Origin: Pseudomonadales bacterium
GTDB lineage: Bacteria > Pseudomonadota > Gammaproteobacteria > Pseudomonadales > Azotimanducaceae
Assembly: GCA_028281885.1 (NCBI GenBank)
Contig: JANQJA010000009.1
Coordinates: 434,001 to 498,000, forward strand
Length of the DNA stretch: 64,000 nt
Direction of reading: 5' to 3'
The notes beneath the pieces are model-generated. The model worked only from the letters and a program-made list of their open reading frames with translations, was not told the origin of the DNA and searched no databases. Position numbers and translations under genes: made by a program. Shown here piece by piece: positions 24,895-33,785 of this stretch (position 1 is its first letter; each line of letters begins with the position of its first letter).

Positions 24895-26298
24895 TCAGGG
24901 CAGGGCGCGGATCTGGATCGCCTCAATGCCTGAACCGGCGAGCACATCGGAAATGACCACCACCCGGTCTCCCGCCGATAATCCGGCACGCTCCTTGAGC
25001 ACTTTGAAAGCGGTCGCGAGTGTCTTCTCCGGATCGTTGCTAAAAGCGGTTCGAAATGGCGACAGATTGCGATTGAGAATCAGTCGGCGGCGCGTGTGAC
25101 TGTCATTGGTGAAAGCATAGATTCGCGTCTTTTGCGGCCGGCAGTTAGTCACGTAGTCCGCCATGAACCCGCGCCGGGTGATCACGACAATACCCGTCGC
25201 ATCCATCGACTCCGCCAGCTCCACCGCCGTATGCGCAAGGTGCTGTTTTTCATTGTCGCGGCGCAGCCTGGCTGAGAAATCGAGGCCCGGTACCGTCTCG
25301 GCTCGTTCAGCAATTTCAACCAGTTGTTCAACGCAGCGAACCGGGTACTTGCCAATGGTGGTTTCACCGGACAGCATGACCGCATCCACTTCCTCGTAGA
25401 TCGCATTCGCCACATCGGTGACTTCCGCCCGAGTAGGAATGGGATTTTCGATCATGGACTCAAGCAGGTGAGTTGCCACAATGACGCGCTTGCCATGTTC
25501 AGCGCAAAGACGAACGATCTTGCGTTGCACGTTGGGCAACTCTGCCACATTGATCTCAACGCCCAGATCACCTCGAGCGACCATGATGCCGTCGGCTTCC
25601 TCAAGAATTTCCTCAAGATTCTGGACACCCAACTGATCTTCTATCTTGGCAATAATCTTGATCTTGCCAACGCGATCGCCCATCAGCTCCTTGAGTTCGC
25701 GAACGTCATTGGCTTCCCGGACAAACGACAGCGCAATGAAGTCGACCATCTGCTCCATGCCAAACAGAATGTCAGTACGATCCTTTTTGGTAATGGCGGG
25801 CAGATTAACCCGAATTCCCGGCAGGTTGACATGCCGTTTACTCTTCAGGATGCCGCCATCAATGACCCGACAGTCCATAGTGCCGTGGTCTTTTTTCTCC
25901 AGCACCTCAAGATTGATGATGCCGTTATCGACGGTAATGCGGTCACCAACAGCAACCGTGTCGATTAACTCGTCGTAGTGAATGTGAAATGACGACGACT
26001 CCACATCGACGGAATCACGTACCGTAATTGAGATCTTTGAACCTGTCCTCAGTTCCAGATCGTTCTTGAGGTCACCCGTTCGTATTTCCGGTCCCTGGGT
26101 ATCCAGCAACACGGCAATGGGAGAATTCAGTTTCCGGTTCAGCGTCCTGATTGACTTGATGATTTCGGCGCATTTCTCATGCTGACCATGAGACATATTG
26201 AGGCGCACGACATCCATGCCCGCCGCTGCCAGTTTTTCGAGCATGGGGTAGGAACTGGTCGCCGGACCAATTGTGCAGATGATTTTTGTCTTTCTCAT
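24895..26298 (-). CDS. pyk: Pyruvate kinase (GPEIRTG type)
   Basis: 467 residues from the ATG at 26298. Barrel motifs: IICTIGPATSS, VVRLNMSHG, IIAKIEDQLGVQNLEEI (catalytic lysine), DGIMVARGDLGVEI, and the C-terminal allosteric domain ending IEAIQIRALP. It transfers phosphate from phosphoenolpyruvate to ADP. Glu71 in LDTQGPEIRTG aligns with the residue (Glu117 in rabbit muscle enzyme) associated with potassium dependence. A second pyruvate kinase lies at 55578-57026. No other glycolytic gene is adjacent. Confidence 0.95.
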   Translation of the reverse strand: MRKTKIICTIGPATSSYPMLEKLAAAGMDVVRLNMSHGQHEKCAEIIKSIRTLNRKLNSPIAVLLDTQGPEIRTGDLKNDLELRTGSKISITVRDSVDVESSSFHIHYDELIDTVAVGDRITVDNGIINLEVLEKKDHGTMDCRVIDGGILKSKRHVNLPGIRVNLPAITKKDRTDILFGMEQMVDFIALSFVREANDVRELKELMGDRVGKIKIIAKIEDQLGVQNLEEILEEADGIMVARGDLGVEINVAELPNVQRKIVRLCAEHGKRVIVATHLLESMIENPIPTRAEVTDVANAIYEEVDAVMLSGETTIGKYPVRCVEQLVEIAERAETVPGLDFSARLRRDNEKQHLAHTAVELAESMDATGIVVITRRGFMADYVTNCRPQKTRIYAFTNDSHTRRRLILNRNLSPFRTAFSNDPEKTLATAFKVLKERAGLSAGDRVVVISDVLAGSGIEAIQIRALP

Positions 26299-26429
26299 TG
26301 TGAGCGCCATCAAAATGGCGCACATCATACCCTTTGATTGTCCACACGTCAGGCCATAAAGGCGCTTTGGAAGGGTATTTGACCGCCAACCAAGTTACTT
26401 TGGTTGAACCGCTCCTAGCTCCTAGTGCG

Positions 26430-27242
26430 CTAGGTTCCCTTGAACTCGGGCGCTCGTTTTTCGACAAAGGCGCGGGCCGCTTCCTTGTGGTCGTCGGTCT
26501 CAAGACAGCGCGCCATGTGGATCGCTTCTGCTTCGAACACCTGCTCCATGCTGGCGGTGTTAGCCATGTTGAAGTTTTGCTTGATGTATTGGTAGGCAAT
26601 TCCGGGACCGCGGGCAAACTTTCGCGCCATCTCCATGGTTCTTTCTTCCAGTTCCGCATCCGGCACAACGTGATTGACCAGGCCAATCCGTAACGCCTCT
26701 TCCGCCTCGACGATGGCAGCCGTGAGATACAGTTCCCGCGCCTTGGCCGCACCGACGTACTTGGGCAGGAAGTAGCTGCCGCCAAAATCACCGGAGCCGC
26801 CGATGTTGGCAAAAGCAGTCGTGCACTTCAGCGTGTCCGAAGCAATGCGAATGTCGCAAGCGAGCGCAATTGACAAACCCGCTCCTGCAGCCGGTCCACG
26901 CATCATCGCGATAGTGGGTTTGGGTCCGGTATGCAGTTGACCAACCATCCTCATGCTCGGCATCAACATGTCAGCCGATTGCTCCAGCGTGCCGCGATAC
27001 GATTTTCCGGCCTGTGGTTCTTTCGAGTTTCCTTCCGCGAATCCCTTGACGTCACCCCCTGCGCAGAAGCCGCGGCCGGCACCGGTAATCACGATACATC
27101 CGACCTCTGAGTCCGCCATCAGGCGAGGCACCGCTTCCTGTAATCCCGACGTGATGTCGCCGGACAGGGCATTCAGCCGTTCAGGTCTGTTCAGCGTCAG
27201 CGTTGCAACACCGTCTTCGATCTTTTCAAGCAGGTCAGCCAC
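26430..27242 (-). CDS. Enoyl-CoA hydratase/isomerase family protein
   Basis: 270 residues, GTG start at 27242 with AGAGAGA before it. Crotonase features: GCIVITGAGRGFCAGGDVKG, KPTIAMMRGPAAGAGLSIAL, NIGGSGDFGGSYFLPKYVG and a C-terminal EKRAPEFKGT. The sequence is unlike the other hydratase here (17645-18415). The exact acyl-CoA substrate is not predictable. It lies upstream of pyk on the same strand with about 130 bp between them. Confidence 0.88.
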   Translation of the reverse strand: MADLLEKIEDGVATLTLNRPERLNALSGDITSGLQEAVPRLMADSEVGCIVITGAGRGFCAGGDVKGFAEGNSKEPQAGKSYRGTLEQSADMLMPSMRMVGQLHTGPKPTIAMMRGPAAGAGLSIALACDIRIASDTLKCTTAFANIGGSGDFGGSYFLPKYVGAAKARELYLTAAIVEAEEALRIGLVNHVVPDAELEERTMEMARKFARGPGIAYQYIKQNFNMANTASMEQVFEAEAIHMARCLETDDHKEAARAFVEKRAPEFKGT

Positions 27243-27297
27243 AGGGTCTCTCTCTGTCGTCTTTTGAGAACGCGGAGTAGTGTAAACTAATCAGCTT

Positions 27298-27663
27298 ATG
27301 GATATCGACGAAGTCAAAAGCCGGTTCCAGCCTGCGGTTCAGAAGATCATTACCCAGTGTGAAATCACTGACGACTTTGTCGACAAAGATCTGTTTCGGG
27401 TATACCTCGCAACCATCTGGGGCAATGCGGTACTTGATCCTGAGCAGAGCGGTTTACTGGAGTCTGATCTGCCGGCCCTGCACGATTTCCTGAACGAAAC
27501 GATTCCCGACATCCTCGGACCGGCACAGACTGTCACCAGTATCTACGAGTATCTGCTGAGCGAAGAGGGCGACGATGCGATGACGCGGTTACAGGTGACC
27601 GCCTCACACCGCGAATTTATCAACCACTTTGCGCAGCTGATGTTGTCATCTTCGACCGGCTGA
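27298..27663 (+). CDS. Conserved-looking hypothetical protein
   Basis: 121 residues, acidic and helical (VQKIITQCEITDDFVDKDLF, DAMTRLQVTASHREFINHF). No membrane segment, signal peptide or catalytic motif is visible, and I do not recognise a family. It starts 55 bp from the divergent hydratase gene. Its last 44 bp overlap the 3' end of the convergent symporter gene. Codon pattern and clean boundaries support a real gene. Confidence 0.6.
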   Translation: MDIDEVKSRFQPAVQKIITQCEITDDFVDKDLFRVYLATIWGNAVLDPEQSGLLESDLPALHDFLNETIPDILGPAQTVTSIYEYLLSEEGDDAMTRLQVTASHREFINHFAQLMLSSSTG

Positions 27664-28912
27664 CGAACCGATCAACGACCACCGAACCGATCAGATCACC
27701 CTCGACATTTACCGCCGTTCGAAACGTATCCATCGGCCGCTCTATCACCAGCAGGATCGCGATGGCTTCAAGCGGAATACCCACCGCCAGCAACACGATC
27801 TGCATGCCCGCCATCGATGCCGACGGCATCCCCGGTGCACCGATGGATGCAACCATGGACATCAGAAACACCGTGAAGATTCCCACGGTCGACAGTTCAA
27901 CACCGAACAGATAGGCCAGAAAAATCGCGGCCACCGCCTCAAACAAAGCAGTGCCGTCCATGTTCATCGTCGCACCGAGCGGCAGCACGAAGCTTGCGAC
28001 GCTGGGATCAACGCCCAGATCCTCTTCAGCGGTGCGCATGCTCACCGGCAGCGTACCCGCACTGGAAGAGGTACTGAACGCAACAATCAGCGGACGCACA
28101 ATCTTTGGCATGATTGCGCGCGGTGATCTTCCGCCAAAGATCCAGGCAATGAGGGGCAGCACAATGGCCCCGTGAACCAACGTCAGAACAAATACCAGTA
28201 GCCCAAACTGCAACAGTTGAGCGAGTACTGCCTCGGTATGTCCTTCACCCACATTCAGTCTGATCGTGAAGTCCATCAGAATGGCGAAGATGCCAATCGG
28301 CAACAGTCGAATCACCCAACCGAGAACGTGATGAATCACTCTGTTGATATCTTCGATGAGACGATAGACCGGGCTGCCTGATGGCAGGGTCAGCACAATG
28401 GCGAGCCCAATCAGAATGGCATTGGTCACAATGCCAAGAATATTTAGCTCCATTAGCGCCGAAAACGGATTCGTGAACGACAGACTGAGTACCTGGGAAA
28501 TCACCCTGATAATGGAATCGTCACCGGCGTTCAACATGCTGGCCGGGGCATGAGACTGCGCAAGTTCGGGCGCAGGAGGATAGGCCGTCCAGGGATGCAG
28601 AAAGAAAACCGCGATCAATCCGAGCGAAATCGCGATGAGCGTGGTGCCAAAATAGTAAAGCACCGTCACCTTGCCGATGGTTCGCAACCTGACGACGCCA
28701 CCGATACTGATAATGCCACCGATGAGCGAGAAGAAGATCATCGGCGCGATCAGCATCTTCAGGGCCGCCAGGAAGAATGACTTCAACAGAGTAATGAATT
28801 CGTAGGCGCTCGGAGCCGGTTGCACCAGCCAGCTCTCATCAGCGAACAGTATGGCCGCCAGGATGCCCAGTGCAGACGCGAGCAGGACCTGGACGGTCAG
28901 GTTTCTTAACAT
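27620..28912 (-). CDS. Dicarboxylate/amino acid:cation symporter (DAACS family)
   Basis: About 430 residues. The family signatures are STSSSAGTLPVSMRTAEE (serine-rich re-entrant loop) and LPLGATMNMDGTALFEAVAA (N-M-D-G-T substrate and Na+ site). Eight membrane helices are expected. It imports glutamate, aspartate or C4-dicarboxylates with Na+ or H+. The ATG at 28912 has GAGG 6 nt before it; the ATG at 28942 has no ribosome site. Its 3' end overlaps the convergent hypothetical gene. Confidence 0.9.
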   Translation of the reverse strand: MLRNLTVQVLLASALGILAAILFADESWLVQPAPSAYEFITLLKSFFLAALKMLIAPMIFFSLIGGIISIGGVVRLRTIGKVTVLYYFGTTLIAISLGLIAVFFLHPWTAYPPAPELAQSHAPASMLNAGDDSIIRVISQVLSLSFTNPFSALMELNILGIVTNAILIGLAIVLTLPSGSPVYRLIEDINRVIHHVLGWVIRLLPIGIFAILMDFTIRLNVGEGHTEAVLAQLLQFGLLVFVLTLVHGAIVLPLIAWIFGGRSPRAIMPKIVRPLIVAFSTSSSAGTLPVSMRTAEEDLGVDPSVASFVLPLGATMNMDGTALFEAVAAIFLAYLFGVELSTVGIFTVFLMSMVASIGAPGMPSASMAGMQIVLLAVGIPLEAIAILLVIERPMDTFRTAVNVEGDLIGSVVVDRFVSRSKMTTSAAQSG

Positions 28913-29025
28913 CAATGGCCTCTTTGGCGAAACGGCGATCATAGCAAAGCGAGGTTCACCGATCGATCAACAAGTGGTTAGAATCTACGTTCAGGCGACA
29001 AGGAACGGCGATCGGAGGAAAAATT

Positions 29026-29928
29026 TTGCAGGAGTTACTCACGGTCGCTCCCATTGGAATCGCCACCCTCGATGCCGATCGAAAAGTCCTCTGGTCGAAT
29101 CCCTTCATGGTGGAACTCATCGGCTGCGAAGTCGGCACAACCTTTACGGATTTCCTGCACCCGGATCACCTGGCGTTGTTCGACGAGTCATGCTCCCAGC
29201 CAGGTGAAGCTTTCGAGATTCGACTCAACTGTGACGAGAACACGCGCACAGTGAGCATCGTCAGCCATGCACTACCGGACAACATCCACGGCGTGTTCAT
29301 GACCGATGTCTCTGAGCGGGTCGCCCTTGGACGTCAGCTGCGATCCAACCAGGAACCCGGTAAACGTCTGTTAAGCCAGATCCATAACGCCAATACCACC
29401 ATGATGGGGTATGCGGAACTGATCGCCGTCATGCTGGAAGAAGAAGACGTCCTCGACGGCGAACGAATGCAGGTGGTTCGACGTTACCAACAGGAACTGA
29501 GTCGCTCGCAACTGACCATCGATCGACTAATGAAAGTCGCGCGCTACGGCGGTCGGCGCCCTCCGGGGACCGTACCGATTAATCGTCGCCATATCGTCAT
29601 CGTCGACGACGAACCGGCAATCGCCGAATATCTGACAGAACTCATGAAGGGGCTGCGCCACAAGGTAACCACATTTAACGATCCGACCAACGCCGCTGAA
29701 TTCTCAAGAGAAGAGGGCGCCCAGATTGACCTTGTGGTGACAGATTTCCAGATGCCGGTCATGACCGGACTCGAACTGGCCGAGACCATCCATCATCACA
29801 ATGCGGATATCCCGATATTGATATGTGCAGAACATGATCTGGAACTGGCCGAGGATCGCCAGCTCTTTCAATGCCGCAAGCCGCTCGACATCAATGACCT
29901 TATCCAGATCGTGAGCGAGATTGTCTGA
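29026..29928 (+). CDS. PAS - histidine-box helix - receiver protein lacking an ATPase domain
   Basis: 300 residues, TTG start with GGAGG 8 nt upstream. Residues 1-95 are a PAS domain (APIGIATLDADRKVLWSNPF). Residues about 105-170 resemble a kinase dimerisation helix with a candidate histidine, His120 (LLSQIHNANTTMMGYAEL). Residues 188-300 form a receiver domain (IVIVDDEPAIAE, phosphoacceptor Asp240 in VVTDFQMPVMTG, and a K-P pair near 287). No N/G-box ATPase domain lies between the helix and the receiver, so it probably accepts rather than generates phosphate. Confidence 0.75.
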   Translation: MQELLTVAPIGIATLDADRKVLWSNPFMVELIGCEVGTTFTDFLHPDHLALFDESCSQPGEAFEIRLNCDENTRTVSIVSHALPDNIHGVFMTDVSERVALGRQLRSNQEPGKRLLSQIHNANTTMMGYAELIAVMLEEEDVLDGERMQVVRRYQQELSRSQLTIDRLMKVARYGGRRPPGTVPINRRHIVIVDDEPAIAEYLTELMKGLRHKVTTFNDPTNAAEFSREEGAQIDLVVTDFQMPVMTGLELAETIHHHNADIPILICAEHDLELAEDRQLFQCRKPLDINDLIQIVSEIV

Positions 29929-29935
29929 GCACTAC

Positions 29936-30676
29936 CTAGTCAACGGCCGCCGACAGGGTTTCGCCAATCGCGCGATGTAGCACCAGGTCGCAGAACGGAT
30001 CGAGATCGGTGGGCTCGTTGTTGATAATGGCCAGCTTGGAACCGTTCTGTTTGGCATAACGTGGAAAAGCGGCCGCCGGATAAACCACCAGCGACGAGCC
30101 CATCACGAGAAAAAGATCGCAACCCTGCAGCGCTTCTTCAGCGCGCATCATCTCCCGCGCCGGCATCGCCTGGCCGAATGAGATGGTGGCGGTCTTGATG
30201 ATGCCTTTGCAGACATCACAGTAAGGCACTGTTTCATCCGGGAAGAAGATCGCCCGAATCTCTTCCAGCTCAAATCGTTTCTCGCAGTCGAGGCACTTGG
30301 CGTAGTTGGCATTGCCATGGAGCTCAATCACCCGATCAGCAGGCACACCGGCTTTCTGGTGCAGGCCATCGATATTCTGGGTAATGACGTGCGTCAGCTT
30401 GTCCATCCGGTGCAATGCCGCCACTGCGAGATGCCCCGCATTGGGCGCCGCTTCAGCCATCCGATTGCTGCCGAATTTCCGGCGCCATGATTCACGCCGC
30501 ACGTCTTCGGACGCGACGAAGTCGCCAAACTCGATCGGCCGCGACGTCTTCCAGACCCCGTTTGGCCCTCGAAAGTCAGGGATGCCGGATTCGGTACTGA
30601 TGCCCGCGCCGGTAAAAGCAACGATCTGATCTGATGTGGCGATAAGCTGCCGCAGCTCGTTCAATGCCTCGTCCAT
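29936..30676 (-). CDS. Sir2-family NAD-dependent protein deacylase
   Basis: About 246 residues. NAD-binding motif FTGAGISTESGIPDFRGPNG, TQNIDGLHQKAG, catalytic His in IELHGNANYAKC, and two zinc pairs CLDC and CDVC around a 25-residue insert. It removes acetyl or other acyl groups from lysine using NAD+, and could tune acyl-CoA enzymes such as those encoded nearby. The start at 30676 is chosen by comparison with the family; a GTG at 30694 is also possible. It is divergent from the methyltransferase gene. Confidence 0.9.
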   Translation of the reverse strand: MDEALNELRQLIATSDQIVAFTGAGISTESGIPDFRGPNGVWKTSRPIEFGDFVASEDVRRESWRRKFGSNRMAEAAPNAGHLAVAALHRMDKLTHVITQNIDGLHQKAGVPADRVIELHGNANYAKCLDCEKRFELEEIRAIFFPDETVPYCDVCKGIIKTATISFGQAMPAREMMRAEEALQGCDLFLVMGSSLVVYPAAAFPRYAKQNGSKLAIINNEPTDLDPFCDLVLHRAIGETLSAAVD

Positions 30677-30731
30677 CCCGCCAACATGCCACACGTCAAA
30701 ATCGACTACAATCTTCGATCAGAGGAGCACC

Positions 30732-31343
30732 ATGGGATTCTACGAACGCTACCTGTTGCCGCGGCTGCTGAATCTGGCCATGAAATCACCGGACATGCGC
30801 CGGCTTCGCCAACAGCTGATCCCGGAAGCCGGGGGACATATCCTCGAACTCGGTATCGGCTCCGGGCTCAATCTGCCTTACTACGAACGCGGCGTCTCCG
30901 TGATCGGCGTTGACCCGTCACTCGAACTGCAGGCCTATGCCAGGGACGTTGCCGAAGCGAATGCTGTCGATGTTGAGTTCGTGGCTGACAGTGCGGAGCG
31001 CCTGCCTTTTTCAGACAACAGTTTTGACAGCGCCGTGATCACCTGGACGCTCTGCACGATCCCCGATCCGGACCTTGCCATCGCGGAAGTGCGCCGCGTA
31101 CTAAGACCCGGTGGTCGGCTGATCTTTGCCGAACACGGTCGGGCACCCGACCTTTCCGTCCGCCGCTGGCAAAATCGGTTGAACCCGATGTGGAAGAAGG
31201 TCGGCGGCGGCTGCAATCTGAACCGTCAACCCGATGAAACGCTACTGAGCGGCGGGTTCAATTTCACATCACTGGAGACGGGCTACCTGCGCGGACCTCG
31301 CTGGGCCACCTATACCTATCGAGGCATTGCCGAGCTGGCCTGA
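30732..31343 (+). CDS. Class I SAM-dependent methyltransferase (UbiE-like)
   Basis: 203 residues, start ATG at 30732 with GAGGAGC just upstream. Motif I is HILELGIGSGLNLPYYERG, then VIGVDPSLELQAYAR (acidic end of beta-2), SAVITWTLCTIPDPDLAI and VLRPGGRLIFAEHGRA. It belongs to the small UbiE/COQ5-like group with unknown acceptor. It faces the sirtuin gene across a short shared promoter region. Confidence 0.85.
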   Translation: MGFYERYLLPRLLNLAMKSPDMRRLRQQLIPEAGGHILELGIGSGLNLPYYERGVSVIGVDPSLELQAYARDVAEANAVDVEFVADSAERLPFSDNSFDSAVITWTLCTIPDPDLAIAEVRRVLRPGGRLIFAEHGRAPDLSVRRWQNRLNPMWKKVGGGCNLNRQPDETLLSGGFNFTSLETGYLRGPRWATYTYRGIAELA

Positions 31344-31357
31344 CTGCCCCAGAGCCC

Positions 31358-31987
31358 TTACTGCTGCTGCGATAGCTGGCCCAGCGAGGCAGCAAGGGCG
31401 CGGAATGCCGCAGGCTGCTCAATACGAACGAACTTGGCGATCTGGCGGGCGCAGGCTTCCGGTGACGAGATTGATGTGTCTACTTCCACATCATAGCGAC
31501 CGTGCTGATGACAGACATCGCGGTGACCCGCAGCGGTACCTGGAAACCTCCCTGGTCGCCTGGATTCCCGGCGCTCGGTCTCTGCCGGCGCACAATGTAC
31601 GCCCACGAAATAAACCGGCCGACGACTGAATACCGTGACATAATCCCGCAGGAACGCAGGCTCAAGAATAATGTCGTCAATAATGATGTTATTGCCGGCA
31701 TCGACCATGGCCACCATGGCGCGACGCATCCCCTGCAGCACCCGATGTCCCACATCGCCAAACCGGATTTGCGTGACATCACCGTCAGGAACCACGTTGA
31801 GACCGGCCGCTCCCTTGCTGTCTGGCGGCGCATTCAGACCCCGATACTGCGGCGGCAGACCGTCCCGAAACTGATCCAGTGCCACGTGAACCCAGGGTTC
31901 AGGCAATACTTCCTGCAGCGCACGGGCGAGGGTGGTCTTGCCGGCACTTGAAGTACCATTCAGGAAGATGGTTTTGCCCAGGCTCAT
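31358..31987 (-). CDS. Chloramphenicol phosphotransferase-like P-loop kinase
   Basis: 209 residues. The Walker A loop is FLNGTSSAGKTTLARALQEV, followed by VALDQFRDGLP and NIIIDDIILEPAFLRDYV. This is the CPT-like family; the Streptomyces member phosphorylates chloramphenicol, but most relatives have no tested substrate. VDTSISSPEACARQIAKFV is the usual C-terminal part. It overlaps the stop of the upstream PfkB-family gene by 4 bp, so the two kinases are coupled. Confidence 0.78.
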   Translation of the reverse strand: MSLGKTIFLNGTSSAGKTTLARALQEVLPEPWVHVALDQFRDGLPPQYRGLNAPPDSKGAAGLNVVPDGDVTQIRFGDVGHRVLQGMRRAMVAMVDAGNNIIIDDIILEPAFLRDYVTVFSRRPVYFVGVHCAPAETERRESRRPGRFPGTAAGHRDVCHQHGRYDVEVDTSISSPEACARQIAKFVRIEQPAAFRALAASLGQLSQQQ

Positions 31988-32970
31988 ATCAGTGACTGCT
32001 CCCAGACCAACTGGTAACGCGCCTCGAATTCCGCCGGGGTAAACACATATCGCTGGGTTTCCGGCGACTCCAGATTATAGGCTGCCACGAGGCAGCCCAG
32101 CCTGGCGCAGGTTTCAGGCGTCCTGCCGCCGATCAGGCCGCTGACATACCCGGCGCGGAACGCGTCCCCCGAGCCGGTGGCTTCGACCAGGGTGTTGAGT
32201 TCAACCGCCGGGACATGAATCGGATCTTCGCCTGCCGCATAGACATCCACGCCCCTGGCAGCGCGCGTGACAATGACCTGCCGCACCTCGGCAAGTACAG
32301 CCTTGGGTTGTAGCTTGCCATTGAGCTGGATGATCTCCCATTCGTGATCATTGGCGATGACATAGTCGGAGAGGGCGATTAGTTCACGTATCGCTTCCCG
32401 GCTGAATTCAGAGATACCCTGGCCCGGATCAAACACGATCGGAATGCCCACACGATGAAGACTCCGGGCCTGACGCAACATGATCGGCGCATCTTCCGGT
32501 GCCAGCACGGCCATGGTGATCTCATCGATGCACGGTAGTGACTCGGGGACAGGGCGCAATGGTGACGGCGATGCGCCGGGATAGAAGCCGGTAATCTGGT
32601 TGCCGTGATCATCGGATAGTACGATCGCCGTCGCGCACTGGGCATAATCCGGGTCAACAACGATGAAATCGGTAGGGATATCGAGCTGCTCAAGATGTTC
32701 CCGGTAGTGATCCTCGAAGTTAAGTCCTGCAGCAGTGAGTGGAATCACATCGACCCCGAGCTGCTTCAGGCCATAGGTGATGTTCATACCGCAGCCGCCA
32801 AAACTGGTCCTGAGATCACTGAGCTGAAGCGAAAAATTGAGCGCATTGATCGGAAACTTCTGCTGGTAGTCATCGAAGGAGCCGCCATAGCGGCCCAGCA
32901 AATCCAGCGCAATGCTGCCGCAGACAAGTACTTTACCAGCCGTCACTGTATCGCTGCGCAGATCGGTCAC
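31984..32970 (-). CDS. PfkB-family carbohydrate/nucleoside kinase
   Basis: 328 residues. VLVCGSIALDLLGRYGG and SFGGCGMNITYGLKQLG are the N-terminal PfkB motif; the C-terminal signature EATGSGDAFRAGYVSGLIGG contains the catalytic Asp and anion hole. The overall pattern is closest to adenosine-kinase-like members. The substrate may be adenosine or a sugar. It is the first gene of a two-gene unit with the CPT-like kinase (4-bp overlap). The 142-bp gap to ribE is AT-rich. Confidence 0.83.
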   Translation of the reverse strand: MTDLRSDTVTAGKVLVCGSIALDLLGRYGGSFDDYQQKFPINALNFSLQLSDLRTSFGGCGMNITYGLKQLGVDVIPLTAAGLNFEDHYREHLEQLDIPTDFIVVDPDYAQCATAIVLSDDHGNQITGFYPGASPSPLRPVPESLPCIDEITMAVLAPEDAPIMLRQARSLHRVGIPIVFDPGQGISEFSREAIRELIALSDYVIANDHEWEIIQLNGKLQPKAVLAEVRQVIVTRAARGVDVYAAGEDPIHVPAVELNTLVEATGSGDAFRAGYVSGLIGGRTPETCARLGCLVAAYNLESPETQRYVFTPAEFEARYQLVWEQSLI

Positions 32971-33058
32971 TTGAGAAATTACTTTAAGTTGAATTAGAGG
33001 ATTGAATTTATGAAGTTATGACACTTATTTAAAGTGATTTAATGATTAGTGCCGGTGA

Positions 33059-33086
33059 TTGACATGAGTATAACCGACCGCATACT
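33059..33086 (+). promoter_or_regulatory. Sigma-70 promoter of ribE
   Basis: A perfect -35 TTGACA (33059-33064), a 16-nt spacer and CATACT (33081-33086). Only about 20 nt separate the predicted transcription start from the ATG at 33113, and GAGGAG sits at 33101-33106. The leader is too short for an FMN riboswitch. Confidence 0.65.
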
Positions 33087-33112
33087 TAGCCACGACCAAC
33101 GAGGAGCCCTTC

Positions 33113-33751
33113 ATGTACACCGGTATCGTCCAGGCCATGCTGCCCATTGCTACCGTCGAACGCCAGCCTGGCCTGATGACTTTTGCCCTCGACTTTGACG
33201 ACGAGCTGTTGACAGACCTGGTCACCGGCGCCAGCGTGGCTATCAACGGCGTATGTTTCACCGTGACCGGTATCGAGGGCCATCGCGTCAGTTTCGATGC
33301 CATCGCCGAGACTCTGTCACTCAGCAATATTCGCGACCTTCAACCAGGCACCGCTGTGAACGTTGAGCGCTCGGCCCGAGCCGATGCGGAGATCGGCGGT
33401 CATATTCTGTCCGGTCATGTCATCGGTACCGCACGGGTGCTGAACGTCATCGAGAGCGATAACAACCGCCGACTGACGTTCCAGGGTGACTCACAGTGGC
33501 TGAAGTACGTTTTCAACAAGGGCTTTCTCGCACTGAACGGATGCAGCCTGACGGTCGCGGCCATCGATCAGTTGGCGGCCACATTTTCTGTCAACCTGAT
33601 TCCGGAGACGCTGGCGCGAACCAATTTCGCCCTGGTGGACGAGGGTGACGAGGTGAACATCGAAATTGACCAGCAGACCCAGGCTATCGTCGACACGGTG
33701 GAGCGAGTCCTGGCGGCCCGGGAGCAGGAAGGGAAGCCCCAGATAGGCTAA
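33113..33751 (+). CDS. ribE: Riboflavin synthase alpha subunit
   Basis: 212 residues, E. coli RibC type with two lumazine-binding halves. The N-terminus MYTGIVQAM replaces the usual MFTGIV. GASVAINGVCFTVTGIEG and ADAEIGGHILSGHVIGTARV mark half 1; FLALNGCSLTVAAIDQLAAT and NIEIDQQTQAIVDTVERVL mark half 2. It dismutates two 6,7-dimethyl-8-ribityllumazine molecules into riboflavin. It is followed by cysS after 34 bp rather than by other rib genes, so the riboflavin pathway is not clustered here. Confidence 0.92.
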   Translation: MYTGIVQAMLPIATVERQPGLMTFALDFDDELLTDLVTGASVAINGVCFTVTGIEGHRVSFDAIAETLSLSNIRDLQPGTAVNVERSARADAEIGGHILSGHVIGTARVLNVIESDNNRRLTFQGDSQWLKYVFNKGFLALNGCSLTVAAIDQLAATFSVNLIPETLARTNFALVDEGDEVNIEIDQQTQAIVDTVERVLAAREQEGKPQIG

Positions 33752-33785
33752 TATGCGCGCCTTTCCGATTGCTTAAGCCAACCGA

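Noticed and set aside
32971..33112. FMN riboswitch before ribE
   Set aside because: The predicted transcript leader is only about 20 nt and no conserved RFN stems are visible.
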